Made by a program: the position numbers and the translations under genes
Notes under the pieces: generated by a model
What the model saw: the letters and a program-made list of their open reading frames with translations, nothing else
Database searches by the model: none
Told to the model about the DNA's origin: nothing
In this document: positions 9,434 through 17,908 of the stretch, in pieces
Layout: the number at the start of each line of letters is the position of its first letter
How positions within the stretch are numbered: the first letter of the stretch is position 1
NCBI RefSeq assembly: GCF_008929045.1
Contig: NZ_VFAH01000004.1
Coordinates: forward strand, 124,001-188,000
DNA length: 64,000 nt
DNA from: Noviherbaspirillum aerium
GTDB lineage: Bacteria > Pseudomonadota > Gammaproteobacteria > Burkholderiales > Burkholderiaceae_D
Direction: 5' to 3'

Positions 9434-10045
9434 ATGACGAAGGTGTTCGACAAGACGGAAAAGGGGCGCGAAGAAATTGCCACCCGAAAGTATCATCTAT
9501 CCCCGAGGATTCGCAGCCTGCTGGTAATGATTGACGGCAAACAGACCGCCGATGAATTGCTGAAAAAAGTCGCCGGCCTTGGCGTCAATGAACAGGCCAT
9601 GACGGAATTGCTGCAGGAAGGATTCATTCAGGAAGCCGCGTCGCTGGCAATAACCAGAGCCGCAAACGCCAGCTCAGCTAACGCCGACGGAAACATCCCG
9701 GCTCCTGCGGAGGCACCGGGCGTGCCTCATTCAACACCACTTGCCTCGCCAAGCCCGGCGGTAGTCGTGCTTCCCGAGGGCCAGACGCAGTTCGAAGCCA
9801 TTTACCGCTTTTACAACGAAACCATCAAGAGCACGATAGGGCTGCGCGGCTACGGCCTGCAGCTCAAGGTCGAGAAAGCGGCATCGATCGACGATTTCCG
9901 CCAGTTGAAGAAACCCTATCTCGAAGCCGTGCTCAAGGCCCAGGGCCAGGAAATGGCGCGCAGCCTGAGGGACAGGCTGGACAAGCTGCTGTATCTGGGA
10001 GAGCCGATTCCGGAAACCACCACCATCGCCGGTCTCAACAATTAA
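9434..10045 (+). CDS. Unrecognised 203-residue protein, winged-helix-like N-terminus
   Basis: I cannot name this protein. The first 70 residues (FDKTEKGREEIATRKYHLSP, then RIRSLLVMIDGKQTADELL and a LLQEGFI turn) read like a compact helical, winged-helix-type domain. A linker rich in alanine, proline and serine follows (about residues 80-115), then a helical C-terminal domain with FEAIYRFYNETIKSTIG and LRGYGLQLKVEKA. There is no signal peptide or membrane segment, so it should be cytoplasmic. ATG at 9434 is preferred over GTG at 9419 because GAGGAAG lies six bases before it. It stands alone between divergent nadA and convergent ybiT; a role in regulation is a guess. Confidence 0.75.
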   Translation: MTKVFDKTEKGREEIATRKYHLSPRIRSLLVMIDGKQTADELLKKVAGLGVNEQAMTELLQEGFIQEAASLAITRAANASSANADGNIPAPAEAPGVPHSTPLASPSPAVVVLPEGQTQFEAIYRFYNETIKSTIGLRGYGLQLKVEKAASIDDFRQLKKPYLEAVLKAQGQEMARSLRDRLDKLLYLGEPIPETTTIAGLNN

Positions 10046-10084
10046 ACCGGCAACCGGCTCATCCCCGCAATCACTTTGCCGGCC

Positions 10085-11686
10085 TCACTCGATACCCTGG
10101 CTCTTGAGATAGTCTTCGTAGTTGCCCTGGAAGTCGATCACTTCGCCATCCTTGACTTCCAGGATGCGCGTGGCCAGCGATGATACGAATTCGCGGTCAT
10201 GCGACACGAAAATCAGCGTGCCCGCATATTTGTCCAGCGCGATATTGAGGGATTCAATCGACTCCATGTCCATGTGGTTGGTCGGTTCGTCCATCAGCAG
10301 CACATTGTGACGGCCAAGCATCAGCTTGCCGTACATCATGCGGCCCTTTTCGCCGCCGGACAATACCTTCACCGACTTCCTCACATCATCGCCGCCAAAC
10401 AGCAGACGGCCGAGGATCGAGCGGACTGCCTGGTCGTCGTCGCCTTCCTTGGTCCACTGCCCCATCCAGTCGGTGAGGTTCTTGTCGACTGCAAATTCCT
10501 CGGTGGGATCCTGCGGCATGTAGCCGACATTGGCGTTTTCCGCCCACTTGCCCACGCCGTGATCGGGTGCGAGACCGCAGATTTCCATGCCCCCGATACA
10601 ACGCAGCAAGGTGGTCTTGCCGGCGCCGTTGGCGCCAATGATGGCGATCTTCTCGCCGGCTTCCACCATCAGATTGATATTGTTGAAAATCGGGCGGTCA
10701 TAAGTCTTGGAAAGACTCTGGACCTCGACGGCGAGACGGTGCAGCTTCTTCTCGCCCTCGAAGCGAACGAAAGGATTCTGGCGGCTGGACGGCTTGATGT
10801 CCTCGACCTTGATCTTGTCGATCTGCTTGGCGCGGGATGTCGCCTGGCGCGCCTTGGACTTGTTGGCAGAGAAGCGGCGCACGAATTCCTGCAGTTCGGC
10901 CACGCGTTCCTTGGCCTTGGCGTTGGCCGCCATCTGCTGCGCGCGCGCCTGCGACGAAGCAAGCATATAGTCGTCGTAGTTGCCGGGATAGACCTTCAGC
11001 GTACCAAAGTCCATGTCCGCCATGTGCGTGCAGACCTGGTTCAGGAAGTGACGATCGTGGGAAATGATGATCATGGTGGAATTGCGCTCGTTGAGCACGT
11101 CTTCCAGCCAGCGGATGGTGTTGATGTCGAGGTTGTTGGTCGGCTCGTCGAGCAGCAGGATGTCCGGATTGGAGAACAGCGCCTGCGCCAGCAGCACCCG
11201 CAGTTTCCAGCCGGGGGCGACATTGCTCATCGGTCCCTGGTGCTGTTCGATCGGCACGCCGACGCCGAGCAGCAGTTCACCGGCGCGGGCCTCGGCGGTA
11301 TATCCGTCATATTCGGCGAACTTGGCCTCGAGGTCGGCGGCCTTCATGTAGTCGTCGTCGGTCGCGTCGGGATTGGCGTAGATGGCGTCGCGCTCGGTCA
11401 TGGCGGCCCACATTTCCGTATGGCCCATCATGACGACGTCGAGCACGCGCATTTCCTCATAGGCGAACTGGTCCTGGCGCAATTTACCGAGACGCTCGTT
11501 CGCGTCCAGCATGACATTGCCGGCGCTCGGCTCGAGGTCGCCGCCGAGAATCTTCATGAAGGTCGACTTGCCGCAGCCATTGGCGCCGATCAGGCCGTAG
11601 CGATTGCCATCACCGAATTTGACGGAGATGTTTTCAAACAGCGGCTTGGGGCCGAACTGCATCGTGATGTTTGCGGTGGAAAGCAC
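10085..11686 (-). CDS. ybiT: ABC-F family ATPase YbiT
   Basis: A soluble ATPase with two ABC domains and no membrane part. ABC-F proteins act on the ribosome. The first domain has Walker [10 protein letters not shown], a degenerate signature ([13 protein letters not shown]) and Walker [12 protein letters not shown]; the second has [18 protein letters not shown] and [11 protein letters not shown]. The linker between domains, about residues 240-320, is basic and rich in alanine and lysine, as in this family. Length (533) and sequence, including the final [13 protein letters not shown], match E. coli YbiT closely. The start codon is GTG at 11686, with AAGG seven bases upstream. YbiT's exact cellular job is poorly defined. 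Confidence 0.92.
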   Translation of the reverse strand: MLSTANITMQFGPKPLFENISVKFGDGNRYGLIGANGCGKSTFMKILGGDLEPSAGNVMLDANERLGKLRQDQFAYEEMRVLDVVMMGHTEMWAAMTERDAIYANPDATDDDYMKAADLEAKFAEYDGYTAEARAGELLLGVGVPIEQHQGPMSNVAPGWKLRVLLAQALFSNPDILLLDEPTNNLDINTIRWLEDVLNERNSTMIIISHDRHFLNQVCTHMADMDFGTLKVYPGNYDDYMLASSQARAQQMAANAKAKERVAELQEFVRRFSANKSKARQATSRAKQIDKIKVEDIKPSSRQNPFVRFEGEKKLHRLAVEVQSLSKTYDRPIFNNINLMVEAGEKIAIIGANGAGKTTLLRCIGGMEICGLAPDHGVGKWAENANVGYMPQDPTEEFAVDKNLTDWMGQWTKEGDDDQAVRSILGRLLFGGDDVRKSVKVLSGGEKGRMMYGKLMLGRHNVLLMDEPTNHMDMESIESLNIALDKYAGTLIFVSHDREFVSSLATRILEVKDGEVIDFQGNYEDYLKSQGIE

Positions 11687-11784
11687 GTAGAAGCCTTTTC
11701 TTGCGAAGTGAATACGAAACCGGTCATTCTACCATTTCGGACCAGCGATCCACCGCTTCGCATCGCAAATCCACGGCCGGCATG

Positions 11785-12417
11785 TTATGCGCCTTGCAAC
11801 AGCTTCTCCCGTGCGGCAACAAAGGCCTGAGCCGAGCGCGTCAGCGCCGCTTCATCCACACCGGGCTGATACAGCTGGCCGCCGATGCCGAAACCGCTGG
11901 CTCCGGCCGCTACATAACCGGCCATGTTCTGCGGATTGATGCCGCCTACGGGGAGCAGGGGCGTATCGGCCGGCAGGATGGAACGGATGGCCTTGACCGC
12001 CGATGGCGGAATCATCTCCGCCGGGAACAGCTTGAGTCCATGGGCGCCGGCCTGCAGCGCGCGGAAGGCTTCGGTCGGCGTGGCAACGCCGGGCAAGGCA
12101 ACCATGCCGTTCGCTGCCGCATGAGAAATCACATCCTCGGCGCAGTGCGGGGACACGATCAGCCTGCCGCCGGCATCCTTGACGGCATTGACGTCGGCCA
12201 CCTTCAGCACGGTGCCGGCGCCGATCAGCGCGTCATCCGGCGCCATGTCGATCAGGCGCTGCATCGCTTCGATGGCGCCGGGCCGGTTGAGCGGGACTTC
12301 CAGCATGCGAAAGCCGGCGTTGAACAGCACGCGCCCGACCATGGGCGCCTCCTCCGGTGTCAGGCCGCGCAGGATGGCCACCATGGGAAATTGAACGGGA
12401 CGGAATAAGTCGGACAT
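11785..12417 (-). CDS. dgoA: 2-dehydro-3-deoxy-6-phosphogalactonate aldolase
   Basis: A class I aldolase of the KDPG/KDPGal family that splits 2-keto-3-deoxy-6-phosphogalactonate into pyruvate and glyceraldehyde 3-phosphate. The 210-residue barrel has the conserved Glu in RMLEVPLNRP (about 40), the GAGTV loop and the Schiff-base lysine in GLKLFPAE (about 129). The closing GIGGQLY loop binds phosphate. Sequence is closer to DgoA than to Eda, and the upstream kinase dgoK supports this. GAGG six bases before the ATG overlaps the end of dgoK, and only three bases separate the genes, so they form one operon. Confidence 0.93.
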   Translation of the reverse strand: MSDLFRPVQFPMVAILRGLTPEEAPMVGRVLFNAGFRMLEVPLNRPGAIEAMQRLIDMAPDDALIGAGTVLKVADVNAVKDAGGRLIVSPHCAEDVISHAAANGMVALPGVATPTEAFRALQAGAHGLKLFPAEMIPPSAVKAIRSILPADTPLLPVGGINPQNMAGYVAAGASGFGIGGQLYQPGVDEAALTRSAQAFVAAREKLLQGA

Positions 12418-12420
12418 GTT

Positions 12421-13341
12421 TTACCTCGGAAGATTGAAAAGCGCTTTGAGCGCCGCAAGGTAGACGGTATCGGGCTGCCAGGCCCGCGACGGTATGCCGA
12501 GCAGCTCCAGCGCATTATGGTAGCGGGCGGATAGACCCGGACTGCCGATCACCTGAACCGGCGTGCCGGCCATTGCCTTGGCGCGCTGCAGGATGTCATG
12601 AATCTCGGTGCCGATCAGCAGGCCCGAGAGGTAGGATGCCGTGTGCTCGGGCGGCATCATGTCGGTAACGACCAGCGCGCGGCAACCGAATGCGGTATGC
12701 GGGAAACTGCCGTGTCTCGCCGCCCGCACGCCGGCGGCAAAGGCATCGGGATGCGACTCGTCCTTGTTTCCGATCACCTTCGACAGCGTGCCGTTCTGGG
12801 AAAGCAGCGCAAAGAACTCGCCTGTCATGAAGGTGAGAAACTCCATGATGCGGCCCTGCTCCACCCGCGCCCACTTGCTGTGCGTTCCGGGAAGCAGGAA
12901 CCAGCCTTCCGAAGCGTCGGCGCCGCTCAGGGCGAGGGCGCCGAGGATCTGCGCCTCTTCGCCGCGCATCACGTCCGGAATGCCGTTGGGATCGACGTAC
13001 TTGTAGCCCGGCGCCACGCGGCAGCGCACGCCGGGGATGCCGGTGTCGATCGCCATCAGGTTGTCATGTAGCGCGGTCAGCGGCCGGTCGACGCCCAGGT
13101 AAGGCGCTTCCTTCCATCCATTGCGGCTGCCCACCATGCCGGACATGACGATATCAGCCTGCCGCAGGCCGAGGGTTTGCAGCAGGTCGCGCAGCGAGCC
13201 GGCAAAGTCGCCGTTGACGTGCAGGATGCCGGCGCCGTCATCATGCTGCCGCAGCAATTCGCCGCGATGATCGAGGACATAGCTTCTGCGGTTGCTGGTG
13301 CCCCAGTCGATACCGAGCAAGGTCGTGTCTTGTATTGTCAT
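12421..13341 (-). CDS. dgoK: 2-dehydro-3-deoxygalactonokinase
   Basis: DgoK phosphorylates 2-keto-3-deoxygalactonate with ATP, supplying the substrate of the aldolase encoded next. The 306-residue product begins with the ribokinase/actin-like phosphate loop LLGIDWGTSNRRSYV; LPGTHSKWARV is the family's catalytic-region signature. ATG at 13341 is chosen because it opens directly on this fold. The frame continues upstream for about 70 codons without family resemblance. No good ribosome-binding site is visible at either position. It lies 98 bases downstream of the dehydrogenase gene on the same strand. Confidence 0.93.
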   Translation of the reverse strand: MTIQDTTLLGIDWGTSNRRSYVLDHRGELLRQHDDGAGILHVNGDFAGSLRDLLQTLGLRQADIVMSGMVGSRNGWKEAPYLGVDRPLTALHDNLMAIDTGIPGVRCRVAPGYKYVDPNGIPDVMRGEEAQILGALALSGADASEGWFLLPGTHSKWARVEQGRIMEFLTFMTGEFFALLSQNGTLSKVIGNKDESHPDAFAAGVRAARHGSFPHTAFGCRALVVTDMMPPEHTASYLSGLLIGTEIHDILQRAKAMAGTPVQVIGSPGLSARYHNALELLGIPSRAWQPDTVYLAALKALFNLPR

Positions 13342-13439
13342 AGGTGGAGATTTCGTGAAGAGAATGTCGTTCACCTGGCGCGGATGAACTTGCACGCCAT
13401 GCGTTATCGCGACGATACCTGGCCGTATCGGGCAGCATG

Positions 13440-14216
13440 TCAGGCCCAGCCGCCATCGACAATATACTCTTGCGCGGTACACATCGCGGCATCGTCGGAA
13501 GCAAGGAAGAGTACCATCCTCGCGACATGCCAGGGCGCCACCCTGCCCTTGAGGCACTGATTCTGGTCAATCAGCTTTTCTCCTTCCTCATCGACCCACA
13601 TGGTCAGCTGGCGCTCGGTCATCACCCAGCCCGGCGTGACGGTATTGACCCGGATATTGTAAGGTCCGAGATCGCGCGCCAGGCCGCGCGTCAGCCCGCT
13701 GACCGCGGCCTTGGTGGTGGTATAGACCGGATAGCCGCCGTTGGCGATATGCCAGCTGGTGGAACCGAGGTTGATGATGGCGCCGCCGCCGCGGCGCTTC
13801 ATGCCTTCTATTACCGCCTGGCAGGTAAAGAACATCGGGCGCTGGTTGATCGCGATACGTTCGTTCCAGTAATCGAGGGTGACTTCCTCGGGCTTGTGGC
13901 GCTGGTCATTACCCGCATTGTTCACCAGCACATCGAAGTCGCCGATATCCGCGGCAACCGAGCGCATGACTTCCTGCAGCGCGGGAATGTCGCGGATGTC
14001 GCATTCCCGGAACACCGGCTTCTCATACCCGGCCACCGAGAGCTTTTCGCACAAGGCCAGGCTCGCATCGACCGCGATATCGATGAATGCCACTTTCGCG
14101 CCCTGCTCCGCAAAGGCGGTCACGATGCTTTCGCCGATGCCGGAACCGCCCCCTGTAATAAATACCCGCTTGCCTTTGAGGCTGCCGAAACGCGCCAGCT
14201 CAGCTTGTGCTGCCAT
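13440..14216 (-). CDS. SDR-family sugar dehydrogenase (probable aldose 1-dehydrogenase)
   Basis: A classical short-chain dehydrogenase of 258 residues. It shows the cofactor loop TGGGSGIG, NNAG, the catalytic serine in NLGSTSW and the YTTTK active-site pair. By context it should oxidise a sugar, most likely D-galactose, at C1 to the lactone; the lactonase, dehydratase, KDGal kinase and KDPGal aldolase next to it complete a non-phosphorylating start of sugar breakdown. L-arabinose, D-fucose or another aldose are alternatives. The start ATG at 14216 has AGGAG six bases upstream. It heads the minus-strand arm, with dgoK and dgoA downstream. Confidence 0.88.
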   Translation of the reverse strand: MAAQAELARFGSLKGKRVFITGGGSGIGESIVTAFAEQGAKVAFIDIAVDASLALCEKLSVAGYEKPVFRECDIRDIPALQEVMRSVAADIGDFDVLVNNAGNDQRHKPEEVTLDYWNERIAINQRPMFFTCQAVIEGMKRRGGGAIINLGSTSWHIANGGYPVYTTTKAAVSGLTRGLARDLGPYNIRVNTVTPGWVMTERQLTMWVDEEGEKLIDQNQCLKGRVAPWHVARMVLFLASDDAAMCTAQEYIVDGGWA

Positions 14217-14362
14217 GATTTTCTCCTGAACTTTCGAATCGATGACTAATCAATATTGATGCTAAGTCGAAACCCTTCCCCCGCAGCTCACGATTTCACT
14301 CGCATTTACCAGTTTTTACCCGTTTTCATTCACGTTCACTCAATGTCCTTCACGAAAGCTCT
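14217..14362. promoter_or_regulatory. Divergent promoter of the sugar-acid cluster with palindrome ATCAATATTGAT
   Basis: The two arms of the cluster diverge from these 146 bases. A perfect 12-base palindrome, ATCAATATTGAT, sits at 14249-14260, flanked by looser complementary bases (GACT before, AGTC after). Its place, about 35 bases from the dehydrogenase start, suits an operator for a LysR- or GntR-type regulator. No regulator gene lies nearby. Confidence 0.55.
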
Positions 14363-16084
14363 ATGACCATGGAGAAACCCAAACGTCGCAGCCGCGCCTG
14401 GTTCGAAAAGCAGGACCGCGACGGCTTTGTGCATCGAAGCTGGACATCGAAAGCCGGCCATCCTGCGGACGAATTCGACGGCCGCCCCGTCATCGGCATC
14501 TGCAACACCTGGTCCGAACTGACCCCCTGCAACAGCCACTTCCGAGAACTCGCGGAATTCGTCAAGCGCGGTGTACTTGAGGCAGGAGGATTCCCGCTTG
14601 AGTTCCCCGTCATGTCGCTTGGCGAGACGCAACTGCGGCCGACGGCCATGTTGTTCCGCAACCTGGCCAGCATGGACGTGGAGGAATCGATTCGCGGGAA
14701 TCCGATCGACGGCGTCGTGCTGCTCATGGGATGCGACAAGACCACGCCGGCCCTGATGATGGGCGCGGCCAGCTGCGGCCTGCCGACCATCGGCATTTCC
14801 GGCGGCCCCATGCTCAACGGAAAATTCCGCGGCAAGGACATCGGTTCCGGCACCGGGGTCTGGATGATGTCGGAAATGGTGCGCGGCGGACAGATGACGC
14901 AGGAAGAATTCACCGAAGCCGAAGGCTGCATGAACCGTTCGTCCGGCACCTGCATGACCATGGGCACGGCGTCCACGATGGCAAGCATGGTGGAAGCGCT
15001 CGGCATGTCCCTGCCGGGCAATGCGGCGATACCGGCACCCGACACGCGACGCAACCGGCTGGCGCAGTTGAGCGGACGGCGCATCGTGCAGATGGTCGAG
15101 GAAGACCTCACGATGGACAAGATCATGACGCGCGAGGCGTTCGAAAACGCGATCCGCGTCAATGCCGCCATCGGCGGATCGACCAATGCCGTGATTCACA
15201 TGCTCGCCATGGCTGGCCGCATGGGCATCGATCTGACGCTGGAAGACTGGGACAGCATCGGCAGCCAGTTGCCGTGCCTGGTCAACCTGCAGCCTTCGGG
15301 CCACTTCCTGATGGAAGACTTCTACTATGCGGGCGGCGTGCCCGCCGTGATGCGGGAAATCCAGCATCTGCTGCACCTCGACGCACCCACGGTCAACGGC
15401 AGGACCATCGGCGACAACATCAAGGATGCCCCCTGCTACAACCGCGAAGTCATCAAGACGGTCGAGGAGCCGTTCAAGGAAGCCGCCGGCATCGCCGTCC
15501 TGAAGGGAAATCTCGCGCCGGACGGCGCCGTCATCAAGCCCTCGGCCGCGTCGCCGCAGCTGCTCAAGCACCGCGGCCGCGCGGTGGTGTTCGAATCGAT
15601 CGAAGACCTGCATGCGCGGCTCGACGATCCCGACCTCGACATCGACGAGACTTGCGTGATGGTGCTCAAGAATTGCGGCCCCTGCGGCTATCCCGGCATG
15701 GCCGAGGTCGGCAACATGCCGCTGCCGAGCAAGGTGCTGATGAAAGGCATCAGCGACATGGTCCGCATTTCGGATGCGCGCATGAGCGGCACCGCCTACG
15801 GCACCGTGGTGCTGCATACCTCGCCAGAGGCGGCGGTCGGCGGGCCGCTTGCACTGGTGCGCAACGGCGACATGATCCAGCTCGATGTCGGCGAGCGCAG
15901 CCTGCACCTGGAAGTCAGCGACGAGGAACTGGCGCGGCGCCGCGCGGAGTGGACGCCGCCGGAGCGGCCGACGCGCGGCTATGCGAAGCTGTACGTCGAC
16001 CATGTACAGCAGGCGCATCTCGGCGCCGACCTCGATTTCCTGGTCGGCCGCAGCGGCGCGCCGGTACCGCGCGAATCGCATTGA
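14363..16084 (+). CDS. IlvD/Edd-family sugar-acid dehydratase (arabonate/galactonate type)
   Basis: An iron-sulfur dehydratase of 573 residues that removes water from an aldonate to give a 2-keto-3-deoxy acid. The three probable [2Fe-2S] cysteines lie in GICNTWSE (about 47), GCDKTTPA (about 124) and SSGTCMTMG (about 197); the lysine of GCDKTTPA is the one carbamylated for magnesium binding in this family. Sequence belongs to the sugar-acid branch (L-arabonate, D-xylonate, D-galactonate, D-fuconate dehydratases) rather than IlvD proper. With dgoK and dgoA adjacent, D-galactonate is the most likely substrate. An ATG two codons inside (14369) is an equally possible start. Confidence 0.9.
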   Translation: MTMEKPKRRSRAWFEKQDRDGFVHRSWTSKAGHPADEFDGRPVIGICNTWSELTPCNSHFRELAEFVKRGVLEAGGFPLEFPVMSLGETQLRPTAMLFRNLASMDVEESIRGNPIDGVVLLMGCDKTTPALMMGAASCGLPTIGISGGPMLNGKFRGKDIGSGTGVWMMSEMVRGGQMTQEEFTEAEGCMNRSSGTCMTMGTASTMASMVEALGMSLPGNAAIPAPDTRRNRLAQLSGRRIVQMVEEDLTMDKIMTREAFENAIRVNAAIGGSTNAVIHMLAMAGRMGIDLTLEDWDSIGSQLPCLVNLQPSGHFLMEDFYYAGGVPAVMREIQHLLHLDAPTVNGRTIGDNIKDAPCYNREVIKTVEEPFKEAAGIAVLKGNLAPDGAVIKPSAASPQLLKHRGRAVVFESIEDLHARLDDPDLDIDETCVMVLKNCGPCGYPGMAEVGNMPLPSKVLMKGISDMVRISDARMSGTAYGTVVLHTSPEAAVGGPLALVRNGDMIQLDVGERSLHLEVSDEELARRRAEWTPPERPTRGYAKLYVDHVQQAHLGADLDFLVGRSGAPVPRESH

Positions 16085-16130
16085 CAATGACAGCATCGAT
16101 ACACAACGACGATAAAGACAGGAGGCGCTT

Positions 16131-17003
16131 ATGAAGACGCCCGAATGCATCTGGGAGGCCAAGGCACTGCTGGGCGAAGGGCCGCTCTGGTCGGTCAGGG
16201 AACAGGCGCTGTACTGGGTCGACATCCTCAACCATCGCCTGCACCGCTACTCGGTCAAGGACGGAACGCGTACCTGGCAGTTCGATGAAGAGATCTCGGC
16301 GATCGCCGAGCGTGCCGATGCGGACGGCTTCGTGATCACCCGCAGGCACGGATTTGCCACCTTCAATCCCGCCACCGGAGAATTGGCGCCGCTCGCCAGC
16401 GTCGAGTCCGACCTGCCCGGCAACCGCTTCAATGACGGCAAGTGCGACCGCCTCGGCCGCTTCTGGGCCGGCACCATGGACTTCCATGCGGACAAGCCGA
16501 CCGGTTCGCTCTATCGCCTCGCGCCCGGCGGCGAATGCATGCGCATGGATACCGGCTACATGGTGACCAACGGCCCCGCCTGGTCGTCCGACGACAAGAC
16601 GCTCTATCACAACGACAGCGCCCGGGGCCATGTCTATGCGTTCGACTATGACCTGGAGCGCGGCGAAATTTCAAACAAGCGTCTGTTCCTGCAGTTCGGC
16701 GAGGAAGACGGATCGCCCGACGGCATGGCGACCGATGCCGAGGGCGGACTCTGGATTGCGCATTGGGGTGCCAGCAAGCTGACCCGCCATGATGGGCAGG
16801 GCAAGCTGCTGCACACCATTGACTTGCCGTGCAGCCAGATCACCAGCTGCGTTTTCGGAGGACCGTCGCTGAGAACGATGTTCATCACGTCCGCCAGCGT
16901 CGGCCTGTCGCCGCAGCAACTGGAACGAGAACCGCTGGCCGGCAGTCTATTTGCGCTCGACCTCGATATTGCCGGGGTTCCTGCCAATCCATTTCGGGGA
17001 TGA
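16131..17003 (+). CDS. SMP-30/gluconolactonase family sugar lactonase
   Basis: A six-bladed propeller hydrolase of 290 residues that opens an aldonolactone to the acid using a divalent metal. The metal ligands of the family are visible: Glu in LLGEGPLW, Asn in NRFNDGKCD and Asp in SPDGMATD. It would act between the sugar dehydrogenase and the dehydratase of this cluster. GGAGG lies five bases before the ATG at 16131, the best ribosome-binding site in the area. The gene follows the dehydratase by 46 bases and overlaps the epimerase by four, so the plus-strand arm is one operon. Confidence 0.92.
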   Translation: MKTPECIWEAKALLGEGPLWSVREQALYWVDILNHRLHRYSVKDGTRTWQFDEEISAIAERADADGFVITRRHGFATFNPATGELAPLASVESDLPGNRFNDGKCDRLGRFWAGTMDFHADKPTGSLYRLAPGGECMRMDTGYMVTNGPAWSSDDKTLYHNDSARGHVYAFDYDLERGEISNKRLFLQFGEEDGSPDGMATDAEGGLWIAHWGASKLTRHDGQGKLLHTIDLPCSQITSCVFGGPSLRTMFITSASVGLSPQQLEREPLAGSLFALDLDIAGVPANPFRG

Positions 17004-17908
17004 TGCCTGCTGCCATGAAGACCGATACTCTGACACTTGAATCCGACCGACAACGCCTGCTGCTTGCTCCGGAATTCGGCGGCGGCGTCATCGGCTGGGA
17101 CTGGAAACTGAACGATCAGTGGTCGCCCATGTTCCGGCCCTGGAACGGCAAATCCGAAGACCGCTATACGCTATCCTGCTTTCCGCTGGTGCCCTGGTCG
17201 AACCGTATCACCGGCGGCGGCTTCGAGCACGAGGGTGTATTCCATCCGATACGCCTGAACCGGACCGGCGAGAGCTATCCGATCCATGGCGATGGCTGGA
17301 TGCAGGCCTGGCAGGTGAGCGAGCGCACCGGCGACCGCATCAAGCTGTCGCTCGAATCAGACAAATTCGACAGCAACCCTTATCACTACCGCAGCACGCA
17401 GACCTTCCTGCTGCTGCCCGACGGGCTCCAGATCGATCTCACGGTCACGCATCTCGGCCAGGGAACGCTGCCCTATGGCCTGGGCCTGCATCCGTATTTC
17501 ATGCGCAATGCGCAGACGCGATTCATGGCCAAAGCCGAAGGCGTTTGGCTATCCGGCGACGATCCGATTCCGGTCGAGCATACGACGAATTTTCCGGAAA
17601 CCTGGGACTACAACACGCCGGCGCCGCTGGAGGGGCCAATGATCGACAATTGCTTCAGCGGTTGGAATGGCAAGGCGGTGATCGAGTATCCGGACCGGGC
17701 GCTGACCCTCACCATGGTGATGCCGGACTGCAACGGCTACAGCCTGATGTACCGGCCGCTCGGCTTCGATTATTTCTGCTTCGAACCGATCACGCATCCC
17801 ATCGACGCCTTTCACATGTCGAATCAGCCAGGACTCGCCATCCTGGGGCACGGCGACAGCCTCGCGCTGCGGGCCAAGTTCCTGGTCAGCGGATCAAGCA
17901 CCGGCTGA
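17000..17908 (+). CDS. Aldose 1-epimerase family protein
   Basis: A galactose-mutarotase-type beta-sandwich protein of about 302 residues. It has the early ring motif PLVPWSNRITGGGF, the catalytic-region HGDGWMQAW and LGLHPYFMR, and a late FCFEPITHPIDAF with the probable catalytic glutamate. It would speed conversion between alpha and beta forms so that the dehydrogenase gets its anomer. The ATG at 17000 overlaps the lactonase stop codon as ATGA and follows GGGGA. Another ATG at 17003 and one at 17015 are possible. Its last 15 bases overlap the convergent ldcA gene. Confidence 0.88.
   Translation: MMPAAMKTDTLTLESDRQRLLLAPEFGGGVIGWDWKLNDQWSPMFRPWNGKSEDRYTLSCFPLVPWSNRITGGGFEHEGVFHPIRLNRTGESYPIHGDGWMQAWQVSERTGDRIKLSLESDKFDSNPYHYRSTQTFLLLPDGLQIDLTVTHLGQGTLPYGLGLHPYFMRNAQTRFMAKAEGVWLSGDDPIPVEHTTNFPETWDYNTPAPLEGPMIDNCFSGWNGKAVIEYPDRALTLTMVMPDCNGYSLMYRPLGFDYFCFEPITHPIDAFHMSNQPGLAILGHGDSLALRAKFLVSGSSTG

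Noticed and set aside
9268-9534. A short open frame overlapping the start of the 203-residue protein
   Set aside because: No ribosome-binding site. The overlapping frame at 9434 has a clear one and continues as a structured protein.
10199-11830. A plus-strand frame of over 500 codons opposite ybiT
   Set aside because: Shadow of a highly conserved ABC-F gene. Composition is typical of antisense translation.
14336-16231. A long minus-strand open frame opposite the dehydratase
   Set aside because: Its translation has no recognisable domain, is rich in His/Arg/Ala as expected of an antisense frame in GC-rich DNA, and lies opposite a gene with intact iron-sulfur motifs.
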